Positions 27,133-36,853 are shown, counted from the first letter of the stretch. The stretch is DNA of 64,000 bases from Myroides odoratimimus (GCF_001485415.1 NZ_BCMQ01000009.1:50322-114321), one strand, 5' to 3'. Program-made: numbers and translations. The notes: generated by a model from the letters alone, not told the origin.

Positions 27133-29532
27133 TTAGAATCTATAAGTTAACTGAGCTGCAAAATTTCTAGGTGCAATCTCATTGATGTATCCTCCTCTAT
27201 AATATGAAGTATAACCTCTATTATCAAAAATATTATTTGCGAATACTCTTAAAGTAGCATTTTTAAATGAGTAAGAAACTTGTGCATTGATTGTAGTATA
27301 ATCAGGCATATCAAACGGTTCTACTCCTGCCATCGTTCCATGAGCCGCGTTAGGTGTTAAACTGTACTCATTAACTGGTCTCTTTCCTACAAAATAAGCT
27401 CCTGCTCCAACTGTTAATCCTTTCCACGATCCATCAAATTGGTAATTCACCCATCCATTAGCTGTATGTTTTGGTGCGTTCATCGGTGCTGAACCTTCAT
27501 AATAAACAGGGCTATCTTTATATTGTGCATCTAGATAAGCATATCCCATCATTACTTGCAAGTTATTTGTAATCTTACCTGTCAAATCAATTTCAACTCC
27601 TTGACGATTTAAATTACCTGCTTTTTCGTAAATACCAGTAACAGCATTACCACTAGCATCATAAACTTGAGCTAATAAATTGCTGTTTTTAGCATTAAAG
27701 TATGTTACATTGAACAATAATTGTTCATTAAACCAACTTGTTTTAACTCCTGTTTCAAACTGTTTAGTATCTTGTGGACCACCAACACCACCACTAGCTA
27801 ATTGATTGTTAGATTGTCTTAAACTTGTTGTAGTTGTATAAGATCCAAATACATTAATATTTTTAGTTGGCGAAACAATCAATCCAAAGATTGGATTCCA
27901 TCTATCTACAGTAGCATTCTCAGTATTATTTCCATTTAGTCTACTATAGCGAACTCCTAATAAAGCACGTACATATTCTCCTACTTGGATATAATCTTGT
28001 GCCATAAAACCAATAGTAGGTGTAGTTATAACAGTTTCTTCTTTATGACCGAAAGTCACTCCATCAGGGCGATCATTAGACCAATCTCCTAAAACGTAAA
28101 TTGTGTCAATGAAATCTCCTCTACCTAGTTTCTTATTATTAAAATAAGTATCATAACTATTTGAAGTAACTGTAGTTTGTCTAAAGTCAAAACCTACTTG
28201 GAAAGTGTGTTTTAATCCTCCTGTATTAAAGTCTTTACCTACTAAGTCAATTTGAACAACACTATTTTCGTCTTTTGTATTAGACTTAGACATTGATCTA
28301 TTTAAATAATCATATCCAAGTTTTTTATTTTTACTAACACCAATATTTTCTTGATCATTTCTATTTACAGCAGTCACTGCAGAAACTCTTAAGCTTAACT
28401 TATCCGTTAACTCTCTTTCTACTCTTAAAGCATAAGAAAGAATATTTGTTTTTAGGTAATTATCCTTATAACCTAAGAACTTATTATGTGGCATATCATA
28501 AAGCTTATTCACATTATCAGGCCCTAAGTTAGTAGTACCTAAATCTGGTACTGCATTAGATTCCAAATAATCTAACTCAGCTGTAACTGTTGTTTTTTCA
28601 TCTGGTTTATAAGTAATCGAAGGATTTAAATAATATTTATCATTTCCAGTATATGCTCTAAAGCCATCATTTCTTTCATAAGCACCATTAAAACGGAATG
28701 ATACCGTTTCTTTCTTATCTAGTACCTGTTCGAAATCAACTGTAGGACGTACCTGCCCGTAACTACCAGCTCTAAAACCTATTTCTCTTTTATTTTTAAA
28801 GTTAGGAGTTTTAGTAACTACATTTATTACCCCTCCAGCTGCACCTAATCCATTACCAATACCTTGGTTGATAGCTGCAGATCCTTTGATAACTTGTACA
28901 CTTTCTATTCCCTGCATATCCACAATTCCTGCAGCTGTTCTAAAATCAGAATCTAAAGCAACCCCATTCTTTAATATTGGTGTTCCTCTAAATCCACGAA
29001 TAGACATACTTTCTTTCACACCTCCATAGCTAGAAAACTGAGTAACACCAGCTACGTTACGTGCCGCTTCTGTCACAGTCAAAGCTCCTTGTTCTTCAAT
29101 AATAGCGTCAGAAACAATAGAAATATTTTGCACTTGATCTTGTATACCTAAAGGTAATCTTGTTAAGTTTTGAAGTTTCTTTACGTTTTTATTACTCTTC
29201 CCATAAACTGTAATATTAGAAAGAGAATTATCCACTTGTTTTAATACAAAGTTTGTTACCTCAGCATCTTTATCAACATTTAATGTTTTAGATACATTGC
29301 CAAATCCAATAAAACTAGCTCTTAGCGTTTGTTTTCCTCTCTTAAGATTATTGAAAACAAACTCTCCGTTATTATCCGTTTGAGTAGCAACATTTAATTC
29401 AACGATTTCAACTGTTGCAAAAGGAATAGGTTTGTTAGATTCATCAACTATACGTCCTTTTACCGTAGAGTTTTGAGCGATACCTACTACTACCCCAAAA
29501 ATAGTAAGTACCAAAGTATTGAATAATTTCAT
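27133..29532 (-). CDS. TonB-dependent siderophore receptor
   Basis: 799 aa. Signal peptide ('LFNTLVLTIFGVVVGIAQ'), a carboxypeptidase-regulatory-like domain (~residues 22-100, 'GRIVDESNKPIPFATVEI'), a plug domain with 'SIRGFRGTPILKNGVAL' and 'IESVQVIKGSAAINQGIG', then a long beta-barrel that ends in Phe ('AAQLTYRF'). The plug pattern is that of ferrichrome/ferrioxamine-type siderophore receptors. With the PepSY protein downstream this is an iron uptake unit of the outer membrane. Promoter with both elements, and a perfect palindrome at the start of transcription, suggest iron- or ligand-dependent control. Confidence 0.92.
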   Translation of the reverse strand: MKLFNTLVLTIFGVVVGIAQNSTVKGRIVDESNKPIPFATVEIVELNVATQTDNNGEFVFNNLKRGKQTLRASFIGFGNVSKTLNVDKDAEVTNFVLKQVDNSLSNITVYGKSNKNVKKLQNLTRLPLGIQDQVQNISIVSDAIIEEQGALTVTEAARNVAGVTQFSSYGGVKESMSIRGFRGTPILKNGVALDSDFRTAAGIVDMQGIESVQVIKGSAAINQGIGNGLGAAGGVINVVTKTPNFKNKREIGFRAGSYGQVRPTVDFEQVLDKKETVSFRFNGAYERNDGFRAYTGNDKYYLNPSITYKPDEKTTVTAELDYLESNAVPDLGTTNLGPDNVNKLYDMPHNKFLGYKDNYLKTNILSYALRVERELTDKLSLRVSAVTAVNRNDQENIGVSKNKKLGYDYLNRSMSKSNTKDENSVVQIDLVGKDFNTGGLKHTFQVGFDFRQTTVTSNSYDTYFNNKKLGRGDFIDTIYVLGDWSNDRPDGVTFGHKEETVITTPTIGFMAQDYIQVGEYVRALLGVRYSRLNGNNTENATVDRWNPIFGLIVSPTKNINVFGSYTTTTSLRQSNNQLASGGVGGPQDTKQFETGVKTSWFNEQLLFNVTYFNAKNSNLLAQVYDASGNAVTGIYEKAGNLNRQGVEIDLTGKITNNLQVMMGYAYLDAQYKDSPVYYEGSAPMNAPKHTANGWVNYQFDGSWKGLTVGAGAYFVGKRPVNEYSLTPNAAHGTMAGVEPFDMPDYTTINAQVSYSFKNATLRVFANNIFDNRGYTSYYRGGYINEIAPRNFAAQLTYRF

Positions 29533-29551
29533 ACTATGATATATTATTTAG

Positions 29552-29566
29552 ACTCATTTAATGAGT
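29552..29566 (-). promoter_or_regulatory. Palindromic operator candidate at the siderophore receptor promoter
   Basis: ACTCATT-T-AATGAGT is a perfect 7+1+7 dyad located directly downstream of the -7 element, covering the expected transcription start. It does not look like a classical Fur box. Which regulator binds is unknown. Confidence 0.5.
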
Positions 29567-29567
29567 G

Positions 29568-29598
29568 CAAAAATAAATTGATTCTAAATAAGAAACAA
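29568..29598 (-). promoter_or_regulatory. Bacteroidota-type promoter of the siderophore receptor
   Basis: On the minus strand, TTG (29596-29598), 20 bases, TATTTTTG (29568-29575). Confidence 0.78.
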
Positions 29599-29714
29599 AC
29601 CTTATTAAGACTTTTTTTAAATAACTATATACCAAAAGAGTATACTCCTTACAAAATCTACATTTCAGCCTTCTAGAATCAGGCATTTTTTAGAGAATTA
29701 TAATCATCCTCTAT

Positions 29715-30074
29715 TTAGAAGAAATAAAAAGCATCCTCTATATGTTCGATATCAAAAGTTTCTCCTTTCTTATAAATACCAATAATATCAAAACGAACTT
29801 CTTCTTCTCTTTCAAATTCGGTAATAAACAGATTAGCAGCTTTAATCAGTAATTTTATCTTCCGACTATTTACAAAATCTTGAGGCAAACCAAAATCAAG
29901 AGAGCTTCTTGTCTTGACTTCAACAAAAACAAGGATATTATCTTTTAAAGCAACAATATCTAACTCTGTTTTCTCAGCAAAATAATTTCTAGTGAGAATC
30001 TCATACCCTCTTTTAATCAAATAATCAGTGGCTGCATTCTCTCCTTCTTTACCTACCTCATGATGTTTAGCCAT
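29715..30074 (-). CDS. YraN/UPF0102 family protein
   Basis: 119 aa. Restriction-endonuclease-like fold of UPF0102: 'GKEGENAATDYLIKRGYEIL', 'KTELDIVALKDN', and 'LVFVEVKTRSS' carrying the Asp, Glu and Lys of a nuclease-like core. The molecular role is unsettled. The start lies one base after the stop of the upstream LD-carboxypeptidase, so the two are translationally linked. Confidence 0.9.
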   Translation of the reverse strand: MAKHHEVGKEGENAATDYLIKRGYEILTRNYFAEKTELDIVALKDNILVFVEVKTRSSLDFGLPQDFVNSRKIKLLIKAANLFITEFEREEEVRFDIIGIYKKGETFDIEHIEDAFYFF

Positions 30075-30075
30075 T

Positions 30076-30972
30076 TTATATAAACTTTAATTGTACTTTA
30101 TCTGAATCGACTTTTAAGTGAACTTGACTACCTAGATTCAATGCTAAATTACTAACCCCATGCCCTGCAGGAAAATTAAAAACAATAGGATAATCATACT
30201 CTGCTGTTATAGACAGTATAATTTGCTTTGCATCATAACCAAAAGGTATTGCGTTATCATGCATATCTGTCATGCCTCCAACAACTAAACCAACCAAACC
30301 TTCTAACATGCCATTTCGCTTTAGATTATGCATCATACGGTCAATATGATATAAATATTCATCTAAATCTTCTATGAAAAGTACTTTCCCTTTTGTATCA
30401 ACTGAAGACTTAGAGCCTAAAAGACTATATAATATAGATAAGTTGCCTCCAACTAACTGCCCCTTTGCAGTACCAAGTCTATTGCTATTATCACTTTCTA
30501 TTTCGTAAGCAAGCCCTTCACCAAATAAGCTTTTATATAACGAATCTCTTGACTCTACTAAAGACTTCTCTACACTAAAAGCCATAAGTCCATGTATAGT
30601 CTCTACTCCTAGATTATGAATATGGCTATGTAATACTGTAACATCACTAAAGCCTATTACCCATTTCGGATTGTCAACAAAACCACTAAAGTCAATATCA
30701 TCAATAATACGCACTGTACCGTATCCACCTCTAGCACACCATATCGCTTTTATATTAGGATCTTTTAGTTGTTTTGTAAAATCACTCGCTCTTTGTTGAT
30801 CTGTTCCTCCTAGTTGATAATTATCTAAACCAATAGTATCTCCTAATACTACTTCGAGTCCCCATGATTCTAACAGAGCGATTGCTTGCTTCGCTTCTTC
30901 ATGACTAAACTTTCTAGCAGTACACACAATAGCTACTTTATCTCCTTTCTTTAAATATGCTGGTTTTATCAT
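30076..30972 (-). CDS. ldcA: Muramoyl-tetrapeptide carboxypeptidase (S66 family)
   Basis: 298 aa. Trims the terminal D-Ala from the tetrapeptide in murein recycling. Serine peptidase features are visible: Ser in 'WVIGFSDVTVLHS', Glu in 'LFIEDLDEYLYHIDR', His in 'FPAGHGVSNLAL', with N-terminal 'VAIVCTARK'. No signal peptide, so it is cytoplasmic, as for E. coli LdcA. Forms a leftward group with dinB (63 bases upstream) and yraN (adjacent). Confidence 0.9.
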   Translation of the reverse strand: MIKPAYLKKGDKVAIVCTARKFSHEEAKQAIALLESWGLEVVLGDTIGLDNYQLGGTDQQRASDFTKQLKDPNIKAIWCARGGYGTVRIIDDIDFSGFVDNPKWVIGFSDVTVLHSHIHNLGVETIHGLMAFSVEKSLVESRDSLYKSLFGEGLAYEIESDNSNRLGTAKGQLVGGNLSILYSLLGSKSSVDTKGKVLFIEDLDEYLYHIDRMMHNLKRNGMLEGLVGLVVGGMTDMHDNAIPFGYDAKQIILSITAEYDYPIVFNFPAGHGVSNLALNLGSQVHLKVDSDKVQLKFI

Positions 30973-31035
30973 TCTTTAAACACATTAAAATTACAATCTT
31001 CAAAATACTAAAGTACCTCTCAGATTTATACAAAA

Positions 31036-32106
31036 TTAAAAATCAAAACTTAATTGTACTGCTATAGGCTTCTTCTTTTCATCTGTATTAAGATTAGAAA
31101 GCGACACACCTATTAATCGGACAGAATCCTTTAGTTTTTCTTGATATAATAACACCTTTGCTAAATCAAGAATAATCTCTTTATCTGATACAAAATAAGG
31201 AACAGTAGTACTACGTGTTTGTTGTACAAAATCAGAGTACTTAATCTTCAATGTAATAGTCTTTCCTCCTAAGCTTTGTTTCTTTAAACGCAAACTTAGT
31301 TCTTCTACTAACATGTCAAGCTTTGTCTCAATAAAGACCTCTGAAGAAAGATTCTCATCGAACGTCCGTTCTGTACCTACTGATTTTATAGTTCGATTAG
31401 GTCTTACAGGAGAATTGCTAAGACCTCTTACAATATCATAATATATTTGTCCTGCCTTTCCGAAATGCTCTGTTAAAAACTCTACTGATTTTGCTTTTAA
31501 ATCTTTACCTGTGAATATTCCCAAATGATACATTCTATCCGCAGTCTTTTTTCCAATCCCAAAGAACTTCTTTATTTCTAGTTCTTCTAAGAAATTAATC
31601 ACCTCATCAGGTTCTATCGTTTTCTGTCCATTAGGCTTATTGTAATCACTTGCTATTTTTGCCAAAAACTTATTAATCGAAATACCAGCTGAAGCTGTTA
31701 AGCCTGTTCGCTCTAATATCTTCATCCTAATCTCATGGGCTATCAACGTAGCACTGGGACATCCTATCTTATTCTCTGTTACATCTAAGAATGCTTCATC
31801 TAATGCTAATGGTTCTACTAGGTCAGTATATTCATAAAAAACAGATCGAATAATACGAGACACCTCTTTATATCTTTCAAATCGAGGTTTAACAAAAATA
31901 AGGTGAGGACAATTCTTCTTTGCCATCATCGCACTCATTGCACTACGTACTCCATACTTCCTAGCTTCATAACTAGCTGCCGCGATAACACCTCTCTCTT
32001 CACTACCTCCCACAGCTAGCGCCTTCCCCCTTAGTTCAGGAAAGTCTAATTGCTCTACAGAAGCGTAGAAAGCATCCATATCGACATGTATAATCTTACG
32101 ATTCAT
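31036..32106 (-). CDS. dinB: DNA polymerase IV, Y-family
   Basis: 356 aa. Catalytic residues: Asp in 'IHVDMDAFYASVEQ' and the acidic pair in 'LALDEAFLDVT'. Helix-hairpin-helix in 'GIGKKTADRMYHLGIFTG', little finger domain after residue 230, and a C-terminal 'QLSFDF', matching the beta-clamp binding motif. Error-prone translesion polymerase. No SOS-type operator was recognised upstream. Confidence 0.95.
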   Translation of the reverse strand: MNRKIIHVDMDAFYASVEQLDFPELRGKALAVGGSEERGVIAAASYEARKYGVRSAMSAMMAKKNCPHLIFVKPRFERYKEVSRIIRSVFYEYTDLVEPLALDEAFLDVTENKIGCPSATLIAHEIRMKILERTGLTASAGISINKFLAKIASDYNKPNGQKTIEPDEVINFLEELEIKKFFGIGKKTADRMYHLGIFTGKDLKAKSVEFLTEHFGKAGQIYYDIVRGLSNSPVRPNRTIKSVGTERTFDENLSSEVFIETKLDMLVEELSLRLKKQSLGGKTITLKIKYSDFVQQTRSTTVPYFVSDKEIILDLAKVLLYQEKLKDSVRLIGVSLSNLNTDEKKKPIAVQLSFDF

Positions 32107-32204
32107 CTAATCAACTAATTATCTATTCAGACCTAAAAAACATCTTGTACAAAAATAATCTTCTTTTTTTTAAATATATTCTTAATAATCCTATTCTCTT
32201 TTTT

Positions 32205-32212
32205 TAATTTTG
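32205..32212 (+). promoter_or_regulatory. Probable -7 element of the cation antiporter gene
   Basis: TAATTTTG matches TAnnTTTG, 68 bases before the start; no TTG at the correct upstream distance. Confidence 0.4.
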
Positions 32213-32220
32213 TAAGAACT

Positions 32221-32259
32221 ATGAAAACATATAATGATAATTACATCATTATTGATTAA
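32221..32259 (+). promoter_or_regulatory. Leader with 12-codon upstream ORF and dyad before the antiporter gene
   Basis: A short ORF (starting MKTYNDNY, 12 codons then TAA) lies in the 5' leader. Overlapping it, ATAATGAT (32231-32238) and ATCATTAT (32245-32252) form an 8+6+8 dyad. Could be a leader peptide, an operator or chance. Confidence 0.3.
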
Positions 32260-32280
32260 CTAAAAAAATAGCTATACGTA

Positions 32281-34158
32281 ATGAATGATTTTTTGGCACA
32301 AGCATTTGTCTTTCTATTTGCAGCTGTTGTATGCGTTCTAATTTCTAAGAAATTAGGAATGGGGTCTGTATTAGGATACCTTTTTGCAGGTGTACTTATT
32401 GGTCCTTTTGTACTAAAGTTTGTTGGAAATGACAGTGCTGACATCATGCATGCTACCGAATTCGGTGTTGTGATGATGCTGTTCCTTGTGGGGTTAGAAC
32501 TAGACCCCAAAGAGTTTTGGAAAATTAAGAATGAGATTATTGGACTTGGTACCGCCCAGGCAGTAGGAACTACTGCTATCGTGGCAGCCATTGCCCATTG
32601 GGGGGTTGGTTTAAGTATCGGAACCTCTTTGACTATGGGGTTTGTAATCACCATGTCTTCTACGGCGATTATCTTACAGACTATATCTGAGCGGGGATTA
32701 AACCAATCCAATGCAGGTAAATCAAGTTTTGCCGTACTTCTCTTCCAAGATATTATGGTTATCCCGATGATGGCTATTATCCCACTATTAGCCGTTTCGA
32801 CTAAGACACCAATTTCTACAGAGGCAAATAGCTGGTTAGATGGAGCCCCTGTTTTTATGAAAACACTAGCTATTCTTGGAGCTATATCTATTATCTTCTT
32901 AGTAGGTAATTATATTGTAAACCCTCTATTTAAATCAGTAGGTCGTTTACAGATTAGAGAAATTTATACTGCTTCAGCTTTGTTACTAGTGATTGGAGTA
33001 TCACTATTAATGCAGATGGTAGGTTTATCACCAGCTCTAGGAGCCTTTATCGCAGGGGTAGTATTAGCGAATAATCCATATAAGCATCAGCTAGAAAGTG
33101 ATATAGAACCCTTTAAAGCACTCCTCTTAGGAATTTTCTTTATTGCAGTAGGTTCTACTATCAACTTCCAGATTATTATCAATGAACCACTTATTATAGC
33201 TAGCTTACTAGTAGGTACTATGGCAATTAAAACTATTGTTTTACTAGCTATTGGAAAGTGGAAGAAGTTCCCAAAAGATCAGAACTTCTTATTTGCTATC
33301 TTACTATCACAAGTTGGAGAGTTCGCTTTCGTTATCTTAGCATTAGGTAAAACGATTAATCTAATCAACCAACAGTGGTATGATTACTTACTAGCTACGA
33401 CAGCACTGTCTATGGTAGTGACGCCTATCTTGTTACTTCTTAATGAGAAATGGATTGCTCCTTACTTAGGATTAAGCCCTTCTACTACAGACAAACAAGA
33501 ATATGACGATCTATCACATATTACTGCTGAAAAGAAAATTGTAATTGCAGGGTTCGGAGACTTTGGTAATACTATTGGGCGGCTATTGCAAGCCAATGAT
33601 GTACCTACACTAGTTCTTGATAATGACGCAGAACGTGTAGACCATTTGCGCAAATTAGGCTTTAATGTTTATTATGGAGATGCTACTTCTATTAATATAC
33701 TTAAATCTATTGGTGTGGATCAAGCCGATTACGTTATTGCAGCAATGGATCCTCCTGAACTAAATCAACAACTAGTAGCTGTACTTCGTAAGAACTTCCC
33801 TAATGTAGAAGTTATTGTAAGAGCGAAGAACCGTAAGAATGCTTATGAATACTTACAGGATGGTCTTACAGAAGTATATAGGGAGACTTTCTTCTCTGCT
33901 GTCTATGTAGGAGGTGTTATGTTAGAGAAACTTGGTTTCAGTCATGAAGAGGCAAATATGCAAAGTGAGCTCTTTATCAAAAGCGATAGAGCATCACTTA
34001 GAAAGCTAGCCAAAAACATACATAATTTAGAAGATTACATCAATGTCTCTCGATTAGAATTTGCAGAACAATCAGAAATGTTGAAAACTAGTTTAAAGAA
34101 TACTCGAAGTCATCAAAGTCAATCTAAAACAGGAACTGATTCTAACGACATCAATTAA
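32281..34158 (+). CDS. CPA2-family K+/H+ antiporter with RCK domain (KefB/KefC type)
   Basis: 625 aa. Residues 1-390 hold about 12 membrane helices of a Na+/H+-exchanger-like domain ('GSVLGYLFAGVLIGPFVL', 'LSPALGAFIAGVVLANNPYK'). An RCK/TrkA-N nucleotide-binding domain follows with 'KIVIAGFGDFGNTIGRLL' and 'VLDNDAERVD' (Rossmann G-x-G-x-x-G). The C-terminus (~560-625) is polar. Exports K+ (or Na+) in exchange for protons, gated by NAD(H) or a similar ligand. Divergent from dinB, with the leader noted above. Confidence 0.92.
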   Translation: MNDFLAQAFVFLFAAVVCVLISKKLGMGSVLGYLFAGVLIGPFVLKFVGNDSADIMHATEFGVVMMLFLVGLELDPKEFWKIKNEIIGLGTAQAVGTTAIVAAIAHWGVGLSIGTSLTMGFVITMSSTAIILQTISERGLNQSNAGKSSFAVLLFQDIMVIPMMAIIPLLAVSTKTPISTEANSWLDGAPVFMKTLAILGAISIIFLVGNYIVNPLFKSVGRLQIREIYTASALLLVIGVSLLMQMVGLSPALGAFIAGVVLANNPYKHQLESDIEPFKALLLGIFFIAVGSTINFQIIINEPLIIASLLVGTMAIKTIVLLAIGKWKKFPKDQNFLFAILLSQVGEFAFVILALGKTINLINQQWYDYLLATTALSMVVTPILLLLNEKWIAPYLGLSPSTTDKQEYDDLSHITAEKKIVIAGFGDFGNTIGRLLQANDVPTLVLDNDAERVDHLRKLGFNVYYGDATSINILKSIGVDQADYVIAAMDPPELNQQLVAVLRKNFPNVEVIVRAKNRKNAYEYLQDGLTEVYRETFFSAVYVGGVMLEKLGFSHEEANMQSELFIKSDRASLRKLAKNIHNLEDYINVSRLEFAEQSEMLKTSLKNTRSHQSQSKTGTDSNDIN

Positions 34159-34161
34159 TCA

Positions 34162-34196
34162 AAGAGGGGGCTATTACACGTGTAATAGCCCCTCTT
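34162..34196. terminator. Bidirectional terminator between antiporter and SpecificRecomb-family gene
   Basis: AAGAGGGGGCTATTACAC (34162-34179) pairs with 34180-34196, about 17 bp with one bulge. Flanking genes converge. Confidence 0.85.
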
Positions 34197-34213
34197 ATTT
34201 TATATACAAATAA

Positions 34214-36301
34214 TTACTTTGTTTTATCTTCTTTCTTATCCCCTGTTTGCTGTGCAGATTTATCTACGATTACACTTGATGTAGGTAAAAAGAACTCCAT
34301 CGGAAAACTCTTAAAATGTCTCCAAGTTGCTTTGATCAAGTCCTTAGTTTCCTTAAGAGGTATGTTACGAGATCTGAATGCTAAGAATAGAGATAAAGAG
34401 AAACTCACTAAGAAGTTCATTAATCCGATCAACCACATTCCTACAAAAGCCCAGATAAGCATATTTACAGGAGCATTAAAGCCTGATCCATACCATCCTA
34501 AAGCAATGTTACCACTTACGAATGTTATGTGGCGTATATCAATACCTAAACCTATAAACGCTCCTATCGTACCACAAGTACCCATAAAAATACCAAACCA
34601 AACATTCGAAATAATACCAGGCCATTTTGTATCTACCCAGTTTGCCAATTTCGTTGTACTAGCTACACCGATATTTCTTTTTAGCCATGGGTGCTCTTGA
34701 ATTCTATAAAACACTTTATTGTGCTTATTTCTATTCGATACATTACCAGAGATAATCCCTGACATAAATAAGAACACTCCTGCTATTCCAGCATGAAATA
34801 AAGCACGTGACTCAATAGGGTCTGCATCTATTAACATTTTGTCCCAGCCATGAGAAGTGATATTTACACCAAACAACTGGTCTATTCCCCAGATCAACAA
34901 AAGTGCCACTGGGAAAGCTAGAATCACGTTACCAATGAAAGCAATAAACTGTGATCTAAACAATCTCGCGAATAGCTTAGCAAAACCAATATGCTTATCT
35001 ACACTGTCTATATGTTGTTTTCTTCCATTCTCAATAGCTGTAATAATCGTAGCTGCAGTCATCGCAGGCTGTTTGGTAGCTAAAGTAAAACCTAATAAAT
35101 AAATCAAACAGAAACCTAACGCATAGTTTAAACTATACAACATTGCTTCTCCGAAATTACTTACATCTGCTTCATGCGCAAAAACTTTTAAAATACACAT
35201 AAAACCAACCACAATACCTGCTCCCATAGAACCGCGGAACATATGCCAGTATTCTTTACCTGTATTCGTGATATAATGTTCTCCTGTTTTAGCAGTATGT
35301 TGTGTAATCTCATAAGAGATCAACTGTGTACTCTCTTTGACTAGTCCTGTCACATTATACTTATAACAGTTATATTCTATCAGCTTACGAGCTAGTGTTA
35401 TGGAATTTTGTTGTCTTTCTAATATTGTACCTTCTTTTACTACCAAGATAGAGATAAGAATATACACCCTAGCCAGCTGTTGTCTCAGTCTAAGTAAACT
35501 TTGGTTTACTTTCATAGAGATACCATACTTCGAACTATTCTTGAAGGCTTGATTTACAAATTCCTGACATTGCTTATGCAATACTACGATTTGCTTATAG
35601 TTAATATCATGCTCCAATAAGAACTTCATTTCTCCTTTATGGAAACTCTGTAATACGATAGAAAACTCTTGTTCCAAAGCTCTAAAAGGGCTTTCTAAAT
35701 GAGAATACTCTGGTACCATATTGATAATCGAGCTCTCCATCGCTCTACCACTCATACGTTGAGTAATGATATCTATAGATGTCAACAGTTCATTAAGGAC
35801 ACCACCATCTTTCTCTTCAGTGAAGATAGTATTGAAGTTTAATAAGGTAAACAATTCTATTAACTGTTCTTCAGGGATCATATCTACCCATTCAGCATCA
35901 GTATGTTTATAGAACACCTGATTTAAAACGTATTCATACGTTTGTTTCTCTGGCTGATAAGGCAACACCTTGGCCCATAATCTCTTTTTAACCTCATCGA
36001 AGAAATCAGCATCTTGTAGTATACCAGCGTCTGATACCATACGACTAAAGTGTCGATTAGATAACAAGTCTTTTAAGTATTCCATTAAAGCAACTCTTTC
36101 TATCTCATGTGTTTTTAGATAAGCTAAGAGCGCATCAATAGATACTCTATTTATTTTTTTAGTATTCTTAGGTCTAAAAATATGCACTAAATCAACAATA
36201 AAAAGTAAATCCTCTGTAGCATAAACCTTCCCGTCAATAACATATTTATTAAATAATTCCTCTACCCCATGAGGTGAGCGCAACATATGTCGTAATTTCA
36301 T
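34214..36301 (-). CDS. Polytopic membrane protein of the 'site-specific recombinase' (SpecificRecomb) family
   Basis: 695 aa. N-terminal ~330 residues are soluble and helical; the C-terminal half has several membrane helices ('GAGIVVGFMCILKVFA', 'MLYSLNYALGFCLIYLLGF', 'FIAFIGNVILAFPVALLLIW', 'LIWAFVGMWLIGLMNFLVSFSL'). It matches the family that databases call site-specific recombinase (Gcr), but I see neither a Ser nor a Tyr recombinase active site, and an integral membrane location is hard to square with DNA recombination. Function unknown; divergent from the CYTH gene. Confidence 0.72.
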   Translation of the reverse strand: MKLRHMLRSPHGVEELFNKYVIDGKVYATEDLLFIVDLVHIFRPKNTKKINRVSIDALLAYLKTHEIERVALMEYLKDLLSNRHFSRMVSDAGILQDADFFDEVKKRLWAKVLPYQPEKQTYEYVLNQVFYKHTDAEWVDMIPEEQLIELFTLLNFNTIFTEEKDGGVLNELLTSIDIITQRMSGRAMESSIINMVPEYSHLESPFRALEQEFSIVLQSFHKGEMKFLLEHDINYKQIVVLHKQCQEFVNQAFKNSSKYGISMKVNQSLLRLRQQLARVYILISILVVKEGTILERQQNSITLARKLIEYNCYKYNVTGLVKESTQLISYEITQHTAKTGEHYITNTGKEYWHMFRGSMGAGIVVGFMCILKVFAHEADVSNFGEAMLYSLNYALGFCLIYLLGFTLATKQPAMTAATIITAIENGRKQHIDSVDKHIGFAKLFARLFRSQFIAFIGNVILAFPVALLLIWGIDQLFGVNITSHGWDKMLIDADPIESRALFHAGIAGVFLFMSGIISGNVSNRNKHNKVFYRIQEHPWLKRNIGVASTTKLANWVDTKWPGIISNVWFGIFMGTCGTIGAFIGLGIDIRHITFVSGNIALGWYGSGFNAPVNMLIWAFVGMWLIGLMNFLVSFSLSLFLAFRSRNIPLKETKDLIKATWRHFKSFPMEFFLPTSSVIVDKSAQQTGDKKEDKTK

Positions 36302-36383
36302 TTGAAAAAAAATCTACTTTTAAATCGTTAGTAAAATAAAAACGTTTATTTTGGCATAAAATTACATTTTATTCTTAACAATC

Positions 36384-36851
36384 ATGATCGAAATAGAAAG
36401 AAAATTTCTAGTCAACTCTCTAGAATTCATAGAGCAATCCTTTAAGTCGAATAAAATAACTCAAGGTTATCTAAACTCTCATCCAGAAAGAACTGTTCGA
36501 ATCAGATTAAAAGACACTAATGCCTATATCACCATTAAAGGAAAGAGTAATGACGCAGGTACTTCTCGTCTAGAATGGGAAAAAGAAATAAACTATGATG
36601 AAGCAAATCAACTGATAGCATTATGTGAAGACTTTGTAATATCTAAAACGAGATATCTTATCCAAGTTGGTAAACACACTTACGAAGTGGATATCTTTCA
36701 CGGAGATAATGAAGGTTTAATTCTTGCAGAAATAGAATTAACTGCTGAAAATGAACAATTCGATAAACCTATATGGTTAGGAGAGGAAGTGACAGGAGAT
36801 CTAAAGTATTATAACTCTTATATCGCTAATCATCCTTATAAGAAATGGTAG
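36384..36851 (+). CDS. CYTH-domain triphosphate tunnel metalloenzyme
   Basis: 155 aa, the whole protein is one CYTH domain. The signature E-x-E-x-K is 'IEIERKFLV' at the N-terminus, followed by basic strand 'RTVRIRLKDTNAYITIKG' and 'LEWEKEI', 'LAEIELTAE'. Family members hydrolyse inorganic triphosphate or thiamine triphosphate; the adenylate cyclase activity of some class IV members is less likely here. Convergent with the RlpA genes, 2 bases between the ends. Confidence 0.92.
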   Translation: MIEIERKFLVNSLEFIEQSFKSNKITQGYLNSHPERTVRIRLKDTNAYITIKGKSNDAGTSRLEWEKEINYDEANQLIALCEDFVISKTRYLIQVGKHTYEVDIFHGDNEGLILAEIELTAENEQFDKPIWLGEEVTGDLKYYNSYIANHPYKKW

Positions 36852-36853
36852 TA

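Noticed and set aside
29660..29700. GCCT...AGGC with T-run as a terminator
   Set aside because: The stem is only four bases and no plus-strand gene ends before it.
32256..32711. 151-codon leftward ORF at the start of the antiporter gene
   Set aside because: It overlaps the first membrane helices of a clear CPA2 antiporter and has no recognisable motif.
34214..36301. A mobile element, because of the recombinase family name
   Set aside because: No inverted repeats, attachment sites or recombinase active site; the protein is an integral membrane protein.
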